A DNA stretch of 52,863 nt from Klebsiella pneumoniae (lineage in GTDB: Bacteria; Pseudomonadota; Gammaproteobacteria; Ga0077536): positions 1-52,863 of the forward strand of contig CAMCQE010000012.1 of assembly GCA_945876945.1 (NCBI GenBank), in the 5' to 3' direction. The position numbers and the translations under genes are program-made. Each line of letters begins with the position of its first letter. The first letter of the stretch is position 1. The notes beneath the pieces are model-generated. The model was not told the origin of the DNA. It did not search any database and saw only the letters and a program-made list of their open reading frames with translations. Positions 39,610 through 48,498 of the stretch are shown piece by piece.

Positions 39610-40881
39610 GTGCCCAAGCAAAATACCGTCAATTCAGTGCCCGAACTTCTCCGCAACGCGGTCACCTGCCCGTTTTGCAGCCTGCTGTGCGATGACCTGG
39701 AAACGGTCACGCGCGGCACTCAGGTAGGCGTCAGCCACAACGCTTGCCCCAAAGCGCATAAGGCGTTCGCCGCCGCCACGCCCGCCGGATCGCCTCTGGT
39801 GGACGGCCAACCGGTCACGCTGGAGCAGGCGCTTAGCGCCGCCAAGCGCATCCTCACATACGCGCGTCAGCCGCTGTTTTCCGGGCTCGCCACCGATGTC
39901 GACGGCGTGCGCGCCAGCCTTGCGCTGGCCGAGCGCTGCGGTGCGATCGTCGATCACCTGCACGGCGCGTCGATGGGGCACGGGATCCGGGTGCTGCAAA
40001 GTCGCGGTCAAACCATGACCACGCTGGCCGAAGTGCGGAATCGCGCAGACGTCGTGGTGCTGCTGGGCGCCGACATCAACGAGGACTTTCATCGCTTCGC
40101 CGAAATCTGTCTCACGCCGGCTGAAAGCCTGTCGCCCGAACGGCTCGCCGCGCGCCAGATTTTTCATCTCGGGCCACGCGCCCAACGGCCGCGTCAGGCC
40201 GGGCTTAACTGCCAGCCAATCGTGTGCACGGCGGACGAACTCCCGAACTTCCTTGGCGGTTTGCGCGCGCTGCTGCGGGGTCGCCAGCATGGCCTCACCG
40301 GCCGCAGCGCCAAGGCCCTCGCCCCGCTGGCGCACGCGCTCAAATCGGCCGCCTACGCGGTGTTCGTGTGGGCGCCGGGCCAACTGCCTCCCGCCCACGC
40401 CGAACACCTCATCGGCAGCGCGGGCGAACTGATTGCCGAACTCAACCAGCACACGCGCGCCGCCGGCCTCGCGCTCGGCGGTAATGAAGGCGGGCAAACC
40501 GCGCTCGCCACCGCCGCCTGGACCACGGGCTATCCGCTGCAGTTCTCCTATGCCGGCGAGACCCTTGATTACGACCCGCTGCGCTACCAGACCGCGCGTT
40601 TGCTGGCGGAAGATTCGGTCGACGCCCTGCTCTGGATCAGCACCTTCAGCGCGCAAGTACCGCCGGCCAACACCCTGCCCTGCATCGTCATCGGCAACGC
40701 GGCCAGCGCGCTCTCCCGCCCCGGCAGCGTGTACCTGCCGGTCGGCACGCCGGGCATCGATCACACGGGCCAGTTAATGCGCACCGACAGCGTGGTTTCC
40801 CTGCCCTTGCAGAAACTGCGCGACACCGGCGCCTTGTCTACCGCCCAGATGCTGGCCGCACTGGCCGCGACGCTGGATTAA
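39610..40881 (+). CDS. fhcB: Formyltransferase/hydrolase complex subunit B (formylmethanofuran dehydrogenase B-like)
   Basis: About 423 residues from the GTG at 39610. The N terminus holds a cysteine group C-P-F-C-S-L-L-C-D-D (C20, C23, C27) plus C46 in HNACPKAH, matching the place of the [4Fe-4S] ligands in archaeal FwdB. The rest follows the molybdopterin-like fold of FwdB (FSGLATDVDGVRASLALAE, GASMGHG, LLGADINEDFHRF). In methylotrophs the subunit is part of Fhc and has lost redox function. The frame is open to ATG 39511 and GTG 39505, but those codons translate into arginine/serine-rich sequence that does not look conserved. Confidence 0.9.
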   Translation: MPKQNTVNSVPELLRNAVTCPFCSLLCDDLETVTRGTQVGVSHNACPKAHKAFAAATPAGSPLVDGQPVTLEQALSAAKRILTYARQPLFSGLATDVDGVRASLALAERCGAIVDHLHGASMGHGIRVLQSRGQTMTTLAEVRNRADVVVLLGADINEDFHRFAEICLTPAESLSPERLAARQIFHLGPRAQRPRQAGLNCQPIVCTADELPNFLGGLRALLRGRQHGLTGRSAKALAPLAHALKSAAYAVFVWAPGQLPPAHAEHLIGSAGELIAELNQHTRAAGLALGGNEGGQTALATAAWTTGYPLQFSYAGETLDYDPLRYQTARLLAEDSVDALLWISTFSAQVPPANTLPCIVIGNAASALSRPGSVYLPVGTPGIDHTGQLMRTDSVVSLPLQKLRDTGALSTAQMLAALAATLD

Positions 40882-40885
40882 ACCC

Positions 40886-42556
40886 ATGGCCAAACTCATC
40901 GCACTCCACGGCGGCCGCGTCTACGACCCGACCAACGGCGTCGACGGCGAGATTCGCACGATTTATCTGGGGTCCGATGGCATCGTGCCGGCCCCCCTCG
41001 ACCAGGGCGAGATTGGCGAGACCCACGACCTGCAAGGCTGCGTGGTGATGGCCGGCGGGGTCGACATCCACACCCACATCGGCGGCGGCAAAGTGAATTT
41101 GGCGCGGATGCTGTTGCCGGAAGACCATCAGCGCGATTTGGTGGCACGCGGCGTTCATCCACGGATGGGCTGCGGCCACGCCGCGCCGTCGACCTTCACG
41201 GTGGGTTATCGCTACGCGGAGATGGGTTACACCGCCTGCTTTGAGCCCGCGATGCTGTTGGCCAACGCGCGGCAGGCGCATCTGGAAATGGGCGACACGC
41301 CGATCGTCGACAAGGGCGCCTACGTGCTGCTCGGCAACGACGATTTGCTGTTGCGTATGCTCTCCACCGGCGCGGACCCGGCCGCCGTGCGCGACTACAT
41401 CGCCTGGACGCTCGACGCCGCGCAGGCCATGGCCATCAAGGTGGTGAATCCGGGCGGCATCAACGCCTTCAAATTCAATCAGCGCAAGCTCGATCTGGAC
41501 GAAAAGAACACCGCCTACGGGCTCACGCCACGCCAAATCCTGCTCGCGCTGGCCGAAGGCATCCACGGTCTTGGGCTGCCGCATCCGCTGCATATTCATG
41601 GCAGCAATCTGGGCGTGCCCGGCAATGTGGACACCACGCTCGCCACTATCGCCGCGCTCGAAGGACTGCCTGCCCATCTGACCCACATCCAGTTCCACGC
41701 CTACGGCGCAGAGGGCGATCGCAAGTTCTCCTCGGGCGCCGCGCGCATTGCCGAGGCCTTCAACCGCCATCCGAACATCTCGATGGATATCGGTCAGGTG
41801 CTGTTTGGGCAGACCGTGACCGAGTCCGGCGACAGCATGCGCCAATACGCCGGCAGCGCGTTTGCCAGTCCGAAGAAAACGGTGCTGATGGATATCGAAT
41901 GTGACGCCGGCTGCGGCGTGGTGCCCTTCCGCTATCGCGACAAGAATTTTGTGAACGCCCTGCAGTGGGCGATCGGGCTTGAGCTGTTCCTGCAGGCCGA
42001 CGACCCCTGGCGGGTGTTTCTCACCACCGATCACCCCAACGGCGCACCGTTTACCTCCTACCCGCATCTCATTCGCCTGTTGATGGACCGCAGCTTTCGT
42101 AACGACATGCTGGCCACCATCAACCCGGACGCGGCCGCCGCCAGCATCCTCGGTTCGCTGACGCGCGAGTACAGCCTCTACGAAATCGCCATCCTCACGC
42201 GGGCCGGGCCGGCCCGTAGTCTGGGACTCTCCACGCTGGGGCATCTCGGCGTAGGCGCGCGCGGCGATGTGGCCGTGTACCAAGACCATCCCGATCGCGA
42301 GCGGATGTTTCAGCGCCCGCGCTTCGTGTTCAAGGCGGGCGAACTGATTGTGCGCGACGGCCAACTGATAGCCGCGCCCACCGGCGCCACGCACGTGGTG
42401 AAGCCGGACTACGACCGCGGCATCGAAGCCCATATCAACGACTACTACCGCCGCTTCATGACCGTGCGGCCGCAGAATGTGCGGGTGGCGGCCGGTGAAA
42501 TCGACGGTGAGGGTCGCGGCCAGCTCATCGTCCACCACACCCGGCGCGACGCATGA
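40886..42556 (+). CDS. fhcA: Formyltransferase/hydrolase complex subunit A (amidohydrolase)
   Basis: A 556-residue amidohydrolase that hydrolyses formyl-methylofuran to formate. The metal motif GGVDIHTHIGGG gives H62 and H64; further conserved segments are HIHGSNLGVPGN, HLTHIQFHAYG, SMDIGQVLFGQTVT and TTDHPNGAPF with the catalytic aspartate. Length fits FwdA/FhcA. It starts 4 bases after the fhcB stop and its end overlaps the fhcD ATG by 4 bases. It supplies the second active site of the Fhc complex, linked to FhcD by the mobile methylofuran arm. Confidence 0.96.
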   Translation: MAKLIALHGGRVYDPTNGVDGEIRTIYLGSDGIVPAPLDQGEIGETHDLQGCVVMAGGVDIHTHIGGGKVNLARMLLPEDHQRDLVARGVHPRMGCGHAAPSTFTVGYRYAEMGYTACFEPAMLLANARQAHLEMGDTPIVDKGAYVLLGNDDLLLRMLSTGADPAAVRDYIAWTLDAAQAMAIKVVNPGGINAFKFNQRKLDLDEKNTAYGLTPRQILLALAEGIHGLGLPHPLHIHGSNLGVPGNVDTTLATIAALEGLPAHLTHIQFHAYGAEGDRKFSSGAARIAEAFNRHPNISMDIGQVLFGQTVTESGDSMRQYAGSAFASPKKTVLMDIECDAGCGVVPFRYRDKNFVNALQWAIGLELFLQADDPWRVFLTTDHPNGAPFTSYPHLIRLLMDRSFRNDMLATINPDAAAASILGSLTREYSLYEIAILTRAGPARSLGLSTLGHLGVGARGDVAVYQDHPDRERMFQRPRFVFKAGELIVRDGQLIAAPTGATHVVKPDYDRGIEAHINDYYRRFMTVRPQNVRVAAGEIDGEGRGQLIVHHTRRDA

Positions 42557-43449
42557 AAATCAACGGTGTTTTTATCGAAGACACCTTCGCTGAAGCCTTT
42601 CCGATGAAGGCCACGCGACTCATCATCACCGCCCACAACGCGGTGTGGGCCAACCACGCGGCGAACGCGCTCACCGGCTTCGCCACCTCCGTTATCGCCT
42701 GCGGCTGCGAGGCGGCGATCGAGCGCCAGCTCAAACGCTCGGAAACCCCCGACGGGCGGCCCGGCGTGGCGGTGCTGCTGTTTGCGATGAGCAACAAGGA
42801 ACTCACCAAACAATTGCAGCACCGCGTTGGGCAATGCGTGCTGACCTCGCCCACCAGCGCCTGCTACGCGGGTATCGAAACGGGTGATCCGCTGCCGCTG
42901 GGCAAAACGCTGCGCTACTTCGGCGACGGCTATCAGATTGCGAAAAAATTCGGCGCCAACCGCTATTGGCGCGTGCCGGTGATGGACGGCGAATTTGTCT
43001 GTGAGGAAACCACCCGCGTAACCAAGGCGGTGGGTGGCGGCAACTTTCTGATTCTGGCTGAAACCCAGGCGCAGGCGCTGGACGCCAGCGAGCGCGCCAT
43101 CACCGCCATGCGCAAGCTGCGCGAAGTCATCATGCCCGTCCCGGGCGGCGTGGTGCGCTCCGGCTCCAAGGTGGGCTCCAAATATAAAACCCTGCCGGCA
43201 TCGACCAATCACCGCTACTGCCCCACGCTGAAGGGGGTGGTGGATTCGGCCCTGCCCGAGTCCGTGGGCGCGGTGCTGGAAATCGTCATCGACGGCCTCA
43301 CCTCAGAAGCCATCGACGAAGCCACGCGCGTCGGCATCCGCGCCGCCTGCACGCGTGGCCGCAAAGGCGGCATTGTCGCCATCAGCGCCGGCAACTACGG
43401 CGGCAATCTGGGGCCTTTCCACTTCAAGCTGCGGCAGATACTGCAATGA
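42553..43449 (+). CDS. fhcD: Formylmethanofuran--tetrahydromethanopterin formyltransferase (Fhc subunit D)
   Basis: A 298-residue formyltransferase (Ftr homologue) that moves the formyl group from H4MPT to methylofuran. The start MKINGVFIEDTFAEAFPMKA is characteristic, as are TRLIITAHNAVWANHAANAL, SPTSACYAG and MPVPGGVVRSGSKVGSKYK. Length is identical to known Ftr proteins (~297-300). The start and stop each overlap the adjacent fhc gene by 4 bases. Confidence 0.97.
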   Translation: MKINGVFIEDTFAEAFPMKATRLIITAHNAVWANHAANALTGFATSVIACGCEAAIERQLKRSETPDGRPGVAVLLFAMSNKELTKQLQHRVGQCVLTSPTSACYAGIETGDPLPLGKTLRYFGDGYQIAKKFGANRYWRVPVMDGEFVCEETTRVTKAVGGGNFLILAETQAQALDASERAITAMRKLREVIMPVPGGVVRSGSKVGSKYKTLPASTNHRYCPTLKGVVDSALPESVGAVLEIVIDGLTSEAIDEATRVGIRAACTRGRKGGIVAISAGNYGGNLGPFHFKLRQILQ

Positions 43450-44264
43450 GCGGGCTCACGCTAACGCTGGTCGATGCGCCAGATTTCGCGCTGGATATGT
43501 CGGTGCTCACGCCGGCCGCGCTTGCGGGTAAACGCTTGGCGCAAATCCGCGCCATCAAACTGCAACAGGGTCGCAAGCGCGTGGCGCTGGGTGATTTGTT
43601 TGAGGTCAGCGGCGAAGCTGCTGACGATTCACTGACCATCGACCGCGCCACGCGCCAGCTCCACCGCCTCGGCTATGGCCTCACCGGCGGCCTCCTGCAG
43701 GTGAACGGCGACTGCGGCGATGAAGCGGGCCTGCGGATGCGTGGCGGCGCCCTTCGCATCAGCGGCAATGCGGGCGATGGCGTAGGGCTAGGCATGCGCG
43801 GCGGCTTGATTGAAATCAGCGGCAGCGCCGGGGATTTTGCGGGCGGTCCGGCGCCGGGCGACGTCACCGGCATGAAGAACGGCAGCATTCTCATCGGGCG
43901 TCATCTGGGACGCCGTGCAGGTGAGCGTATGCGTCGCGGCTTAATCGTGGTGGGCGGCAATGTGGGCGAAGGCTGCGGCAGCCAGATGGTGGCCGGCAGC
44001 ATCGTGGTGCTCGGTCATTGCGGCCCCGGACTGGGCGCGGGCATGCGCCGTGGCTCGATCGTGCTCGCCAAAGCAGGCGACACGCCCGGTGCCGGCTTCA
44101 CGCTGGCCGGCGAATTCGAACTCGCTTTCCTGCCCTTGCTCATCAATTACGTGGCGAGTCTCAAACCCGGCTGGCGGGGACGCCTTTCTGCGCTGGGCAA
44201 AGTGCAGCGCTGGGTGGGCGACGCGGCCAACGGCGGCATGGGCGAGATTCTGATTCCCGCCTGA
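43446..44264 (+). CDS. fhcC: Formyltransferase/hydrolase complex subunit C (beta-helix)
   Basis: A 272-residue subunit of the FwdC/GltB-alpha-like right-handed beta-helix type, with repeating GxxxGxxMRxGxIxIxG units: G-D-E-A-G-L-R-M-R-G-G, G-V-G-L-G-M-R-G-G-L-I-E-I-S-G, AGERMRRGLIVVGGN and GAGMRRGSIVLAK. It scaffolds FhcD and FhcA. The ATG overlaps the fhcD stop by 4 bases. The gene order B-A-D-C is the standard methylotroph order. It converges on the unknown exported gene with an 11-base gap and no visible terminator. Confidence 0.95.
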   Translation: MSGLTLTLVDAPDFALDMSVLTPAALAGKRLAQIRAIKLQQGRKRVALGDLFEVSGEAADDSLTIDRATRQLHRLGYGLTGGLLQVNGDCGDEAGLRMRGGALRISGNAGDGVGLGMRGGLIEISGSAGDFAGGPAPGDVTGMKNGSILIGRHLGRRAGERMRRGLIVVGGNVGEGCGSQMVAGSIVVLGHCGPGLGAGMRRGSIVLAKAGDTPGAGFTLAGEFELAFLPLLINYVASLKPGWRGRLSALGKVQRWVGDAANGGMGEILIPA

Positions 44265-44275
44265 ATTGCCTGCGA

Positions 44276-45010
44276 CTAGCGGGCGGCGGTTTTCTCGCGT
44301 GGCGTGACCACCGCTGATTTCAGCTGCAAGACTTCGTGAACCAAGGGCGGCTCGCCTCTCGCCCCCGGCACTACGGTTTCCACGCGGTACACATAGCCCG
44401 GCAAACGCTCCGCCACAATCACGCTGTAGGCCTTGTCCGCGAACTGCTCAAACTCGTGGCGCTTGGGATCTTTGGCGTAGGGCTGAAACGTAATCTGCTG
44501 GCCGTCATAGCGCTGGCCCGCAAAATCAAAACTGACCGGCTTGACGCTGGCCGCTTCCGCGAGCGCCAATTTGATTCGACGCTGGAAGTAGCGCCAGCGC
44601 TCGCGGGATTTTCCGTCCGGATCGGTCAGGCGGTTCATCTCGTACACATCGCCCTGAAAGTAGACCTTCAGCACCGGATTCGCATCGGTATTTTCCGCCG
44701 GCGGCACGGGGAAATGTCGCTCGCCGGTAAAAAAGCGGATGGCGCCGTCTTTCAAGCCGTTCGGCTTGATCCTCGTAATGGTGAGCTCGACCGTGTCGGT
44801 AAACCCATGCTCATAGGTACCGGTGCGCTCAAAGTCGTAGTTGAGCACCATGGGCTGCTTGATGGCTTGCAGCTGGTTGCCCAGCCACAGCATTTTTTCG
44901 GCGGTGGAAAACGGCGTTTCGGTAGCATCCGGCGCCGCGGGTTCTGCCGCGCTGCTCAGCGCACCCAAGGCCAGCACCAGCAGCGCGAACAGGCGCGGCT
45001 TAATCATCAT
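44276..45010 (-). CDS. Exported protein of unknown function, last gene of the xoxF cluster
   Basis: A 244-residue protein with a signal peptide (about 1-22, MMIKPRLFALLVLALGALSS followed by A-A-E) and a mature part rich in alternating hydrophobic residues, probably beta-stranded: MVLNYDFERTGTYEHGF, VYFQGDVYEMNR, VSFDFAGQRYDGQQITFQPY and RLPGYVYRVETVV. I do not recognise the family. It overlaps the xoxJ end by 11 bases, so it should be co-translated with XoxJ and act in the periplasm or outer envelope beside the methanol dehydrogenase. The overall look recalls LolA-like or DUF3108-like beta folds, but only loosely. Confidence 0.8.
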   Translation of the reverse strand: MMIKPRLFALLVLALGALSSAAEPAAPDATETPFSTAEKMLWLGNQLQAIKQPMVLNYDFERTGTYEHGFTDTVELTITRIKPNGLKDGAIRFFTGERHFPVPPAENTDANPVLKVYFQGDVYEMNRLTDPDGKSRERWRYFQRRIKLALAEAASVKPVSFDFAGQRYDGQQITFQPYAKDPKRHEFEQFADKAYSVIVAERLPGYVYRVETVVPGARGEPPLVHEVLQLKSAVVTPREKTAAR

Positions 45011-45878
45011 CGCCCCCGCGCTTCTTCTCCAAGGGCAGCATCGGCACGCCGTACTCGGCCAGAATCTGGTCGATCTTCGGCTGGTTTTTCTTGATCAGCT
45101 GATCGATCTGCTGGCGCCGCGCCTCGTCTCCGTGGCGCACCGCCATCGCGATCTGGTAGTCAAACTTGAGCCCCGGTTCGTTATTCAGCGGGATGACCAC
45201 CAGCCCGGCGTTTTTCAATTTCTGCTGGACATAGCCGGCCATCGGGCCCCACAGGAAAGTGAGGTTGATGTTGCCCTTCATGAGTTCGGTCTCGACGATG
45301 TGCGCCGGGTTTTGTTTGGGGTCGCCGGACATCATCGGATAGGCCTCGGCCTGTTCGATGAGGCCTAATCTGGACACCCACTCGGTCGTCGGGCCCTGGT
45401 CCCAGATTCCGATTTTGAGCACGGCCTTGTGCGCATCGGAGAGGTTCTTGAGGTCGTCCTGGGTTTTGATCCAGTCGAGGCCTTGCCCTTTGGCAAACAC
45501 CATCGCCCAGGTGGAATGCAGATAAGGCCGGGTCGTTGCCGCGAGTTCGAAGTTCTCGACAACCCCCATCACCACGTCGCATTTGTATTCGCCGTCTTCG
45601 GTCTCGTTGTTCTTGAGCGTGGCGCGCACAAAGCCCAGACGCTGCGGAAACCAGGTGTAGGCCGCCTTTTGGCCCAACTGGCCGGCAAAGAGTTCGGCGA
45701 TTCGGTTCTCGTAGCCGGAACCGTCTTTCTCGGACATCGGTAAGTTGTAGGGGGGCGCACAAACCTTGAACGGGGCCGGCGCCTCGGCTTCCGGGGCGGC
45801 GACCGCCGTTCCCGCAAGCATCAAGAGCGCCAGCGCGATCAGGGTGCGCGCAGGAGTTTGAACAGGGGCAACAGTCAT
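45000..45878 (-). CDS. xoxJ: Periplasmic substrate-binding-like protein XoxJ
   Basis: A 292-residue exported protein of the family 3 solute-binding fold. A signal peptide ends near T-A-V-A-A-P (about residue 28); the mature protein starts with FKVCAPPYNLPMSEKDGSGYE, followed by AYTWFPQRLGFVRATL and CDVVMGVVENFELAATTRPY. This is the quinoprotein dehydrogenase-associated family to which XoxJ and MxaJ belong; XoxJ is proposed to help load PQQ or lanthanide or activate XoxF. The ATG at 45878 has GAGG 8 bases upstream; an in-frame GTG at 45890 is less likely. Confidence 0.93.
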   Translation of the reverse strand: MTVAPVQTPARTLIALALLMLAGTAVAAPEAEAPAPFKVCAPPYNLPMSEKDGSGYENRIAELFAGQLGQKAAYTWFPQRLGFVRATLKNNETEDGEYKCDVVMGVVENFELAATTRPYLHSTWAMVFAKGQGLDWIKTQDDLKNLSDAHKAVLKIGIWDQGPTTEWVSRLGLIEQAEAYPMMSGDPKQNPAHIVETELMKGNINLTFLWGPMAGYVQQKLKNAGLVVIPLNNEPGLKFDYQIAMAVRHGDEARRQQIDQLIKKNQPKIDQILAEYGVPMLPLEKKRGGDDD

Positions 45879-45948
45879 GGCGATCCTCACCTCATTAACC
45901 CCGGCTGCGCGGGACGCTGGTCACAGCATCCCGTACAGCCATGGTGAC

Positions 45949-46404
45949 TTACTGGATGCGGCCCTTGGCCTTCAGATCGGCTTTCATTTTCTTGATGACG
46001 CGCGCGACCATATTCTTGCCTAGCGGCACATCGTTCAGCGCGGTATCGAGCGCCGCCAGATTGGACGGCGCGCCGTCGCCCACCACGATCGCGGCGACCA
46101 TGCCGGTCGTCATGTGGGGGGTGCATTTGTAGATGTAGGCGCCTTCCTTTTCGACTTTCAGGGTGTAGCCCTCATCACCCATTTTTGATTCCCACTTGGC
46201 AGCACCAGCCGGTAGCATGCCGTCGATGGAAACCGTGTTATGCCCGGCCATCTGGACGAAGCGAATGGTGTCGCCCGGCTTGGCATAAAGCACCATGGGT
46301 TCCCAGTTGGTGATCACGGCTTTCACCACATGTTCGTCAGCCATGACATTCGCGCTGCCGACCACGCCAAACAACACCGCAGACCACAAAAGCTTTGACC
46401 TCAT
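45949..46404 (-). CDS. Pseudoazurin-like blue copper protein in the xoxG position
   Basis: A 151-residue periplasmic cupredoxin. A signal peptide ends at N-V-M-A (residue 22). Type 1 copper ligands are H55 (A-G-H-N-T), C94, H97 and M102 (C-T-P-H-M-T-T-G-M), the same C-x2-H-x4-M spacing as pseudoazurin; the early NWEPMVLYAKPGDTIRF fits as well. The C-terminal helical tail (about 115-151) is basic and lysine-rich. GGAGAG lies upstream of the ATG. It stands between xoxF and xoxJ where methylotrophs usually carry cytochrome c xoxG, so an electron-acceptor role for XoxF is inferred. Confidence 0.9.
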   Translation of the reverse strand: MRSKLLWSAVLFGVVGSANVMADEHVVKAVITNWEPMVLYAKPGDTIRFVQMAGHNTVSIDGMLPAGAAKWESKMGDEGYTLKVEKEGAYIYKCTPHMTTGMVAAIVVGDGAPSNLAALDTALNDVPLGKNMVARVIKKMKADLKAKGRIQ

Positions 46405-46560
46405 ACCTGCACTCTCCAAAGAAAATTAACAACAACTGATAGATCCAGCGCGTGCGCGGCGCCGCCGGCCTTGGCCGTGCGAACGCGGGTCAATGCCAAC
46501 GCACGGGCTGTTCGGCAGGGCACCGGAGTAAAGGTTCCCCCACCTCGGCCTGAGTCCCGA

Positions 46561-46597
46561 ATAAAGAAAACCCGGCCCCCTTGCGGAAGGCCGGGTT
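46561..46597 (-). terminator. Terminator between xoxF and the pseudoazurin gene
   Basis: Read on the minus strand, the stem AACCCGGCC/GGCCGGGTT closes an 11-base loop and is followed by TTCTTTAT. A second hairpin GCAGTG/CACTGC (46601-46616) precedes it. Both lie 22-78 bases after the xoxF stop. They should end most xoxF transcripts and leave lower expression of the downstream genes. Confidence 0.85.
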
Positions 46598-46638
46598 CGC
46601 GCAGTGCTTACACTGCGAAGCAGACGATGATGGCGAGT

Positions 46639-48498
46639 TTACGGCAGGCTGAACACGCTCAGCACGCCGCCCAAGCGGGTAAAGCTGCCGAGACCTTTGT
46701 AGGCGCCAACGGCGCCGAGGCCGTCAGAATCCTGCATCAGGCCGGCCGCCATGCCGATCCCGGCCCAGCCACCCACACCGGACAAAACGCCCACGTACTG
46801 TTTGCCGTTGTGGCCCCAGGTGTTGACGTTGCCGATGATGCCCGAGGGGGTCTTGAACTGCCACAGCAGTTTCCCGCTCTTGGCATCCACGGCCTTCAGG
46901 TAGCCTTCGAGGGTGCCGTAGAACACCACGTCGCCCGCCGTTGCCAGTGCGCCGCTCCAAACGGAGAAGCGTTCCGGGATGGACCATTTGATTTTGCCTT
47001 CACTCGCATCCCAGGCGATGAAGTTGCCCAGATTGTTGTTGTCGGCGTTGTTGCCAAACTCGGGGCCCGGCGACACCTTGCCGGCGGGGAACATGCCCAG
47101 CACCGCATTCACATACGGCTGACCGGCCACGTATTCGCCACCGCTCACCGGCTCGTAGTTCATGCAGACATGGTTAGTCGGCACATAGAACAGGCCAGTC
47201 TTCGGGCTGTAGGCCGCAGGCTGCTGGTCTTTGGTCCCGAGCGCGGCCGGGCAGATGTTGGTGGTCTGGACGTCTTCGCCGTTGCCATGCGGGCTGTACT
47301 TCGCCACCACTTGCGGACGGCCCGTCTTCATATCGACGTGCGTGGCCCAGTTGACCGCCGGGTCAAACTTCTCGGCGACCAGCAGTTCGCCGGTCACGCG
47401 GTCCATCGTGTAGCCAAACCCGTTGCGGTCGAAATGCACCAGCGCCTTGCGATCCTTACCTTTCACTTTCATGTCGGCGAGGATCATTTCGTTGATGCCG
47501 TCGTAGTCCCATTCATCATGCGGGGTCATCTGATAGACCCACTTGGCCATGCCGGTATCGACATCGCGGGCGAAGATCGACATCGACCACTTGTTGTCGC
47601 CCGGACGCACCACCGGGTTCCAGGTGGACGGATTGCCGGTGCCGTAGAACATCAGGTTTTGTTCTTTGTCGTATGGCCACCAGCCCCAGGTTGAGCCGCC
47701 GCCGATCTTCCACTGGTCGCCTTTCCAGGATTTCAGCGAAGAATCCTTGCCGATCGGCTGACCGAGCGAGGTGGTCTTTTCCGGATCGACGAGCATGTCG
47801 GCGTCCGGGCCCATGGAGTAGGCGCGCCACACGCGTTTGCCGGTCTTCAGGTCGTAGGCATTCATCCAGCAGCGCACGCCGAACTCGGCGCCCGAAACAC
47901 CGGTGAACACTTTGTCCTTGATGACGTGCGGCGCGTTGGTGTTGGTCTGGCCCAGTTTGGGGTCGCCGTTCTTCACCGACCACACCACTTTGCCGTCCTT
48001 CGCGTTCAGCGCCACCAGCGTGGTGTCCGCCTGTTGCAGCAGAATCTTGCCGTCGCCGTAGCCGAGACCACGGTTCACGGTGTCGCAGCACATCACGGGC
48101 ACGGTTTCGTCGTAGTCCTGTACCGGCACGTATTCCCACATGACTTCCAGCGTATCCAGATTGATCGCGAAGACGTTGTTCGGGAATGCGGCGTGAATGA
48201 ACAGGGTGTCACCCTTCAGACCGGTCGCCGAGGCCGGCAACACAAGCGGGCCGCCTTCGTGTCCACGCAGCACACCCGTAGAGAAGGTCCAGGCCGCCTG
48301 CATTTTGCCGGCGTTGGTGGCGTTGATTTGTTTCAACTCGGAATAGCGCCAGTTCCAGTAGTTGCCGCCTGGGTAAGCCCAGTAGTTGGCATCCTTGATG
48401 AGCTTCTCTACCTCAGCATTGGCTGTGGCCGCCCCGGAGGCGAACACTGCTGCAAGAGAGGCTAATGCGATGAGCCATCGCTTGAACGATGAGTTCAT
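46639..48498 (-). CDS. xoxF: Lanthanide-dependent PQQ methanol dehydrogenase XoxF
   Basis: A 619-residue eight-bladed quinoprotein. A signal peptide ends near T-A-N-A (residue 28). The PQQ-stacking vicinal disulfide is C137-C138 ([12 protein letters not shown]). Metal ligands by family alignment are E205 (VSGAEFGVR) and N289 ([10 protein letters not shown]); the catalytic aspartate is D312 and the extra lanthanide-coordinating aspartate is D314 in F-A-R-D-V-D-T-G. The second aspartate of this DxD distinguishes XoxF from calcium MxaF. AGGAG at 48505-48509 gives a good ribosome-binding site. It leads the group pseudoazurin-xoxJ-unknown exported protein. Confidence 0.97.
   Translation of the reverse strand: MNSSFKRWLIALASLAAVFASGAATANAEVEKLIKDANYWAYPGGNYWNWRYSELKQINATNAGKMQAAWTFSTGVLRGHEGGPLVLPASATGLKGDTLFIHAAFPNNVFAINLDTLEVMWEYVPVQDYDETVPVMCCDTVNRGLGYGDGKILLQQADTTLVALNAKDGKVVWSVKNGDPKLGQTNTNAPHVIKDKVFTGVSGAEFGVRCWMNAYDLKTGKRVWRAYSMGPDADMLVDPEKTTSLGQPIGKDSSLKSWKGDQWKIGGGSTWGWWPYDKEQNLMFYGTGNPSTWNPVVRPGDNKWSMSIFARDVDTGMAKWVYQMTPHDEWDYDGINEMILADMKVKGKDRKALVHFDRNGFGYTMDRVTGELLVAEKFDPAVNWATHVDMKTGRPQVVAKYSPHGNGEDVQTTNICPAALGTKDQQPAAYSPKTGLFYVPTNHVCMNYEPVSGGEYVAGQPYVNAVLGMFPAGKVSPGPEFGNNADNNNLGNFIAWDASEGKIKWSIPERFSVWSGALATAGDVVFYGTLEGYLKAVDAKSGKLLWQFKTPSGIIGNVNTWGHNGKQYVGVLSGVGGWAGIGMAAGLMQDSDGLGAVGAYKGLGSFTRLGGVLSVFSLP

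Noticed and set aside
40838-42538. A 566-codon open frame antisense to fhcA
   Set aside because: It is covered by fhcA with intact metal motifs; the antisense translation shows no known fold.
46639-48498. Assignment of the methanol dehydrogenase as calcium-type MxaF
   Set aside because: The D-x-D motif with D314 and the presence of xoxJ without mxaI favour XoxF.
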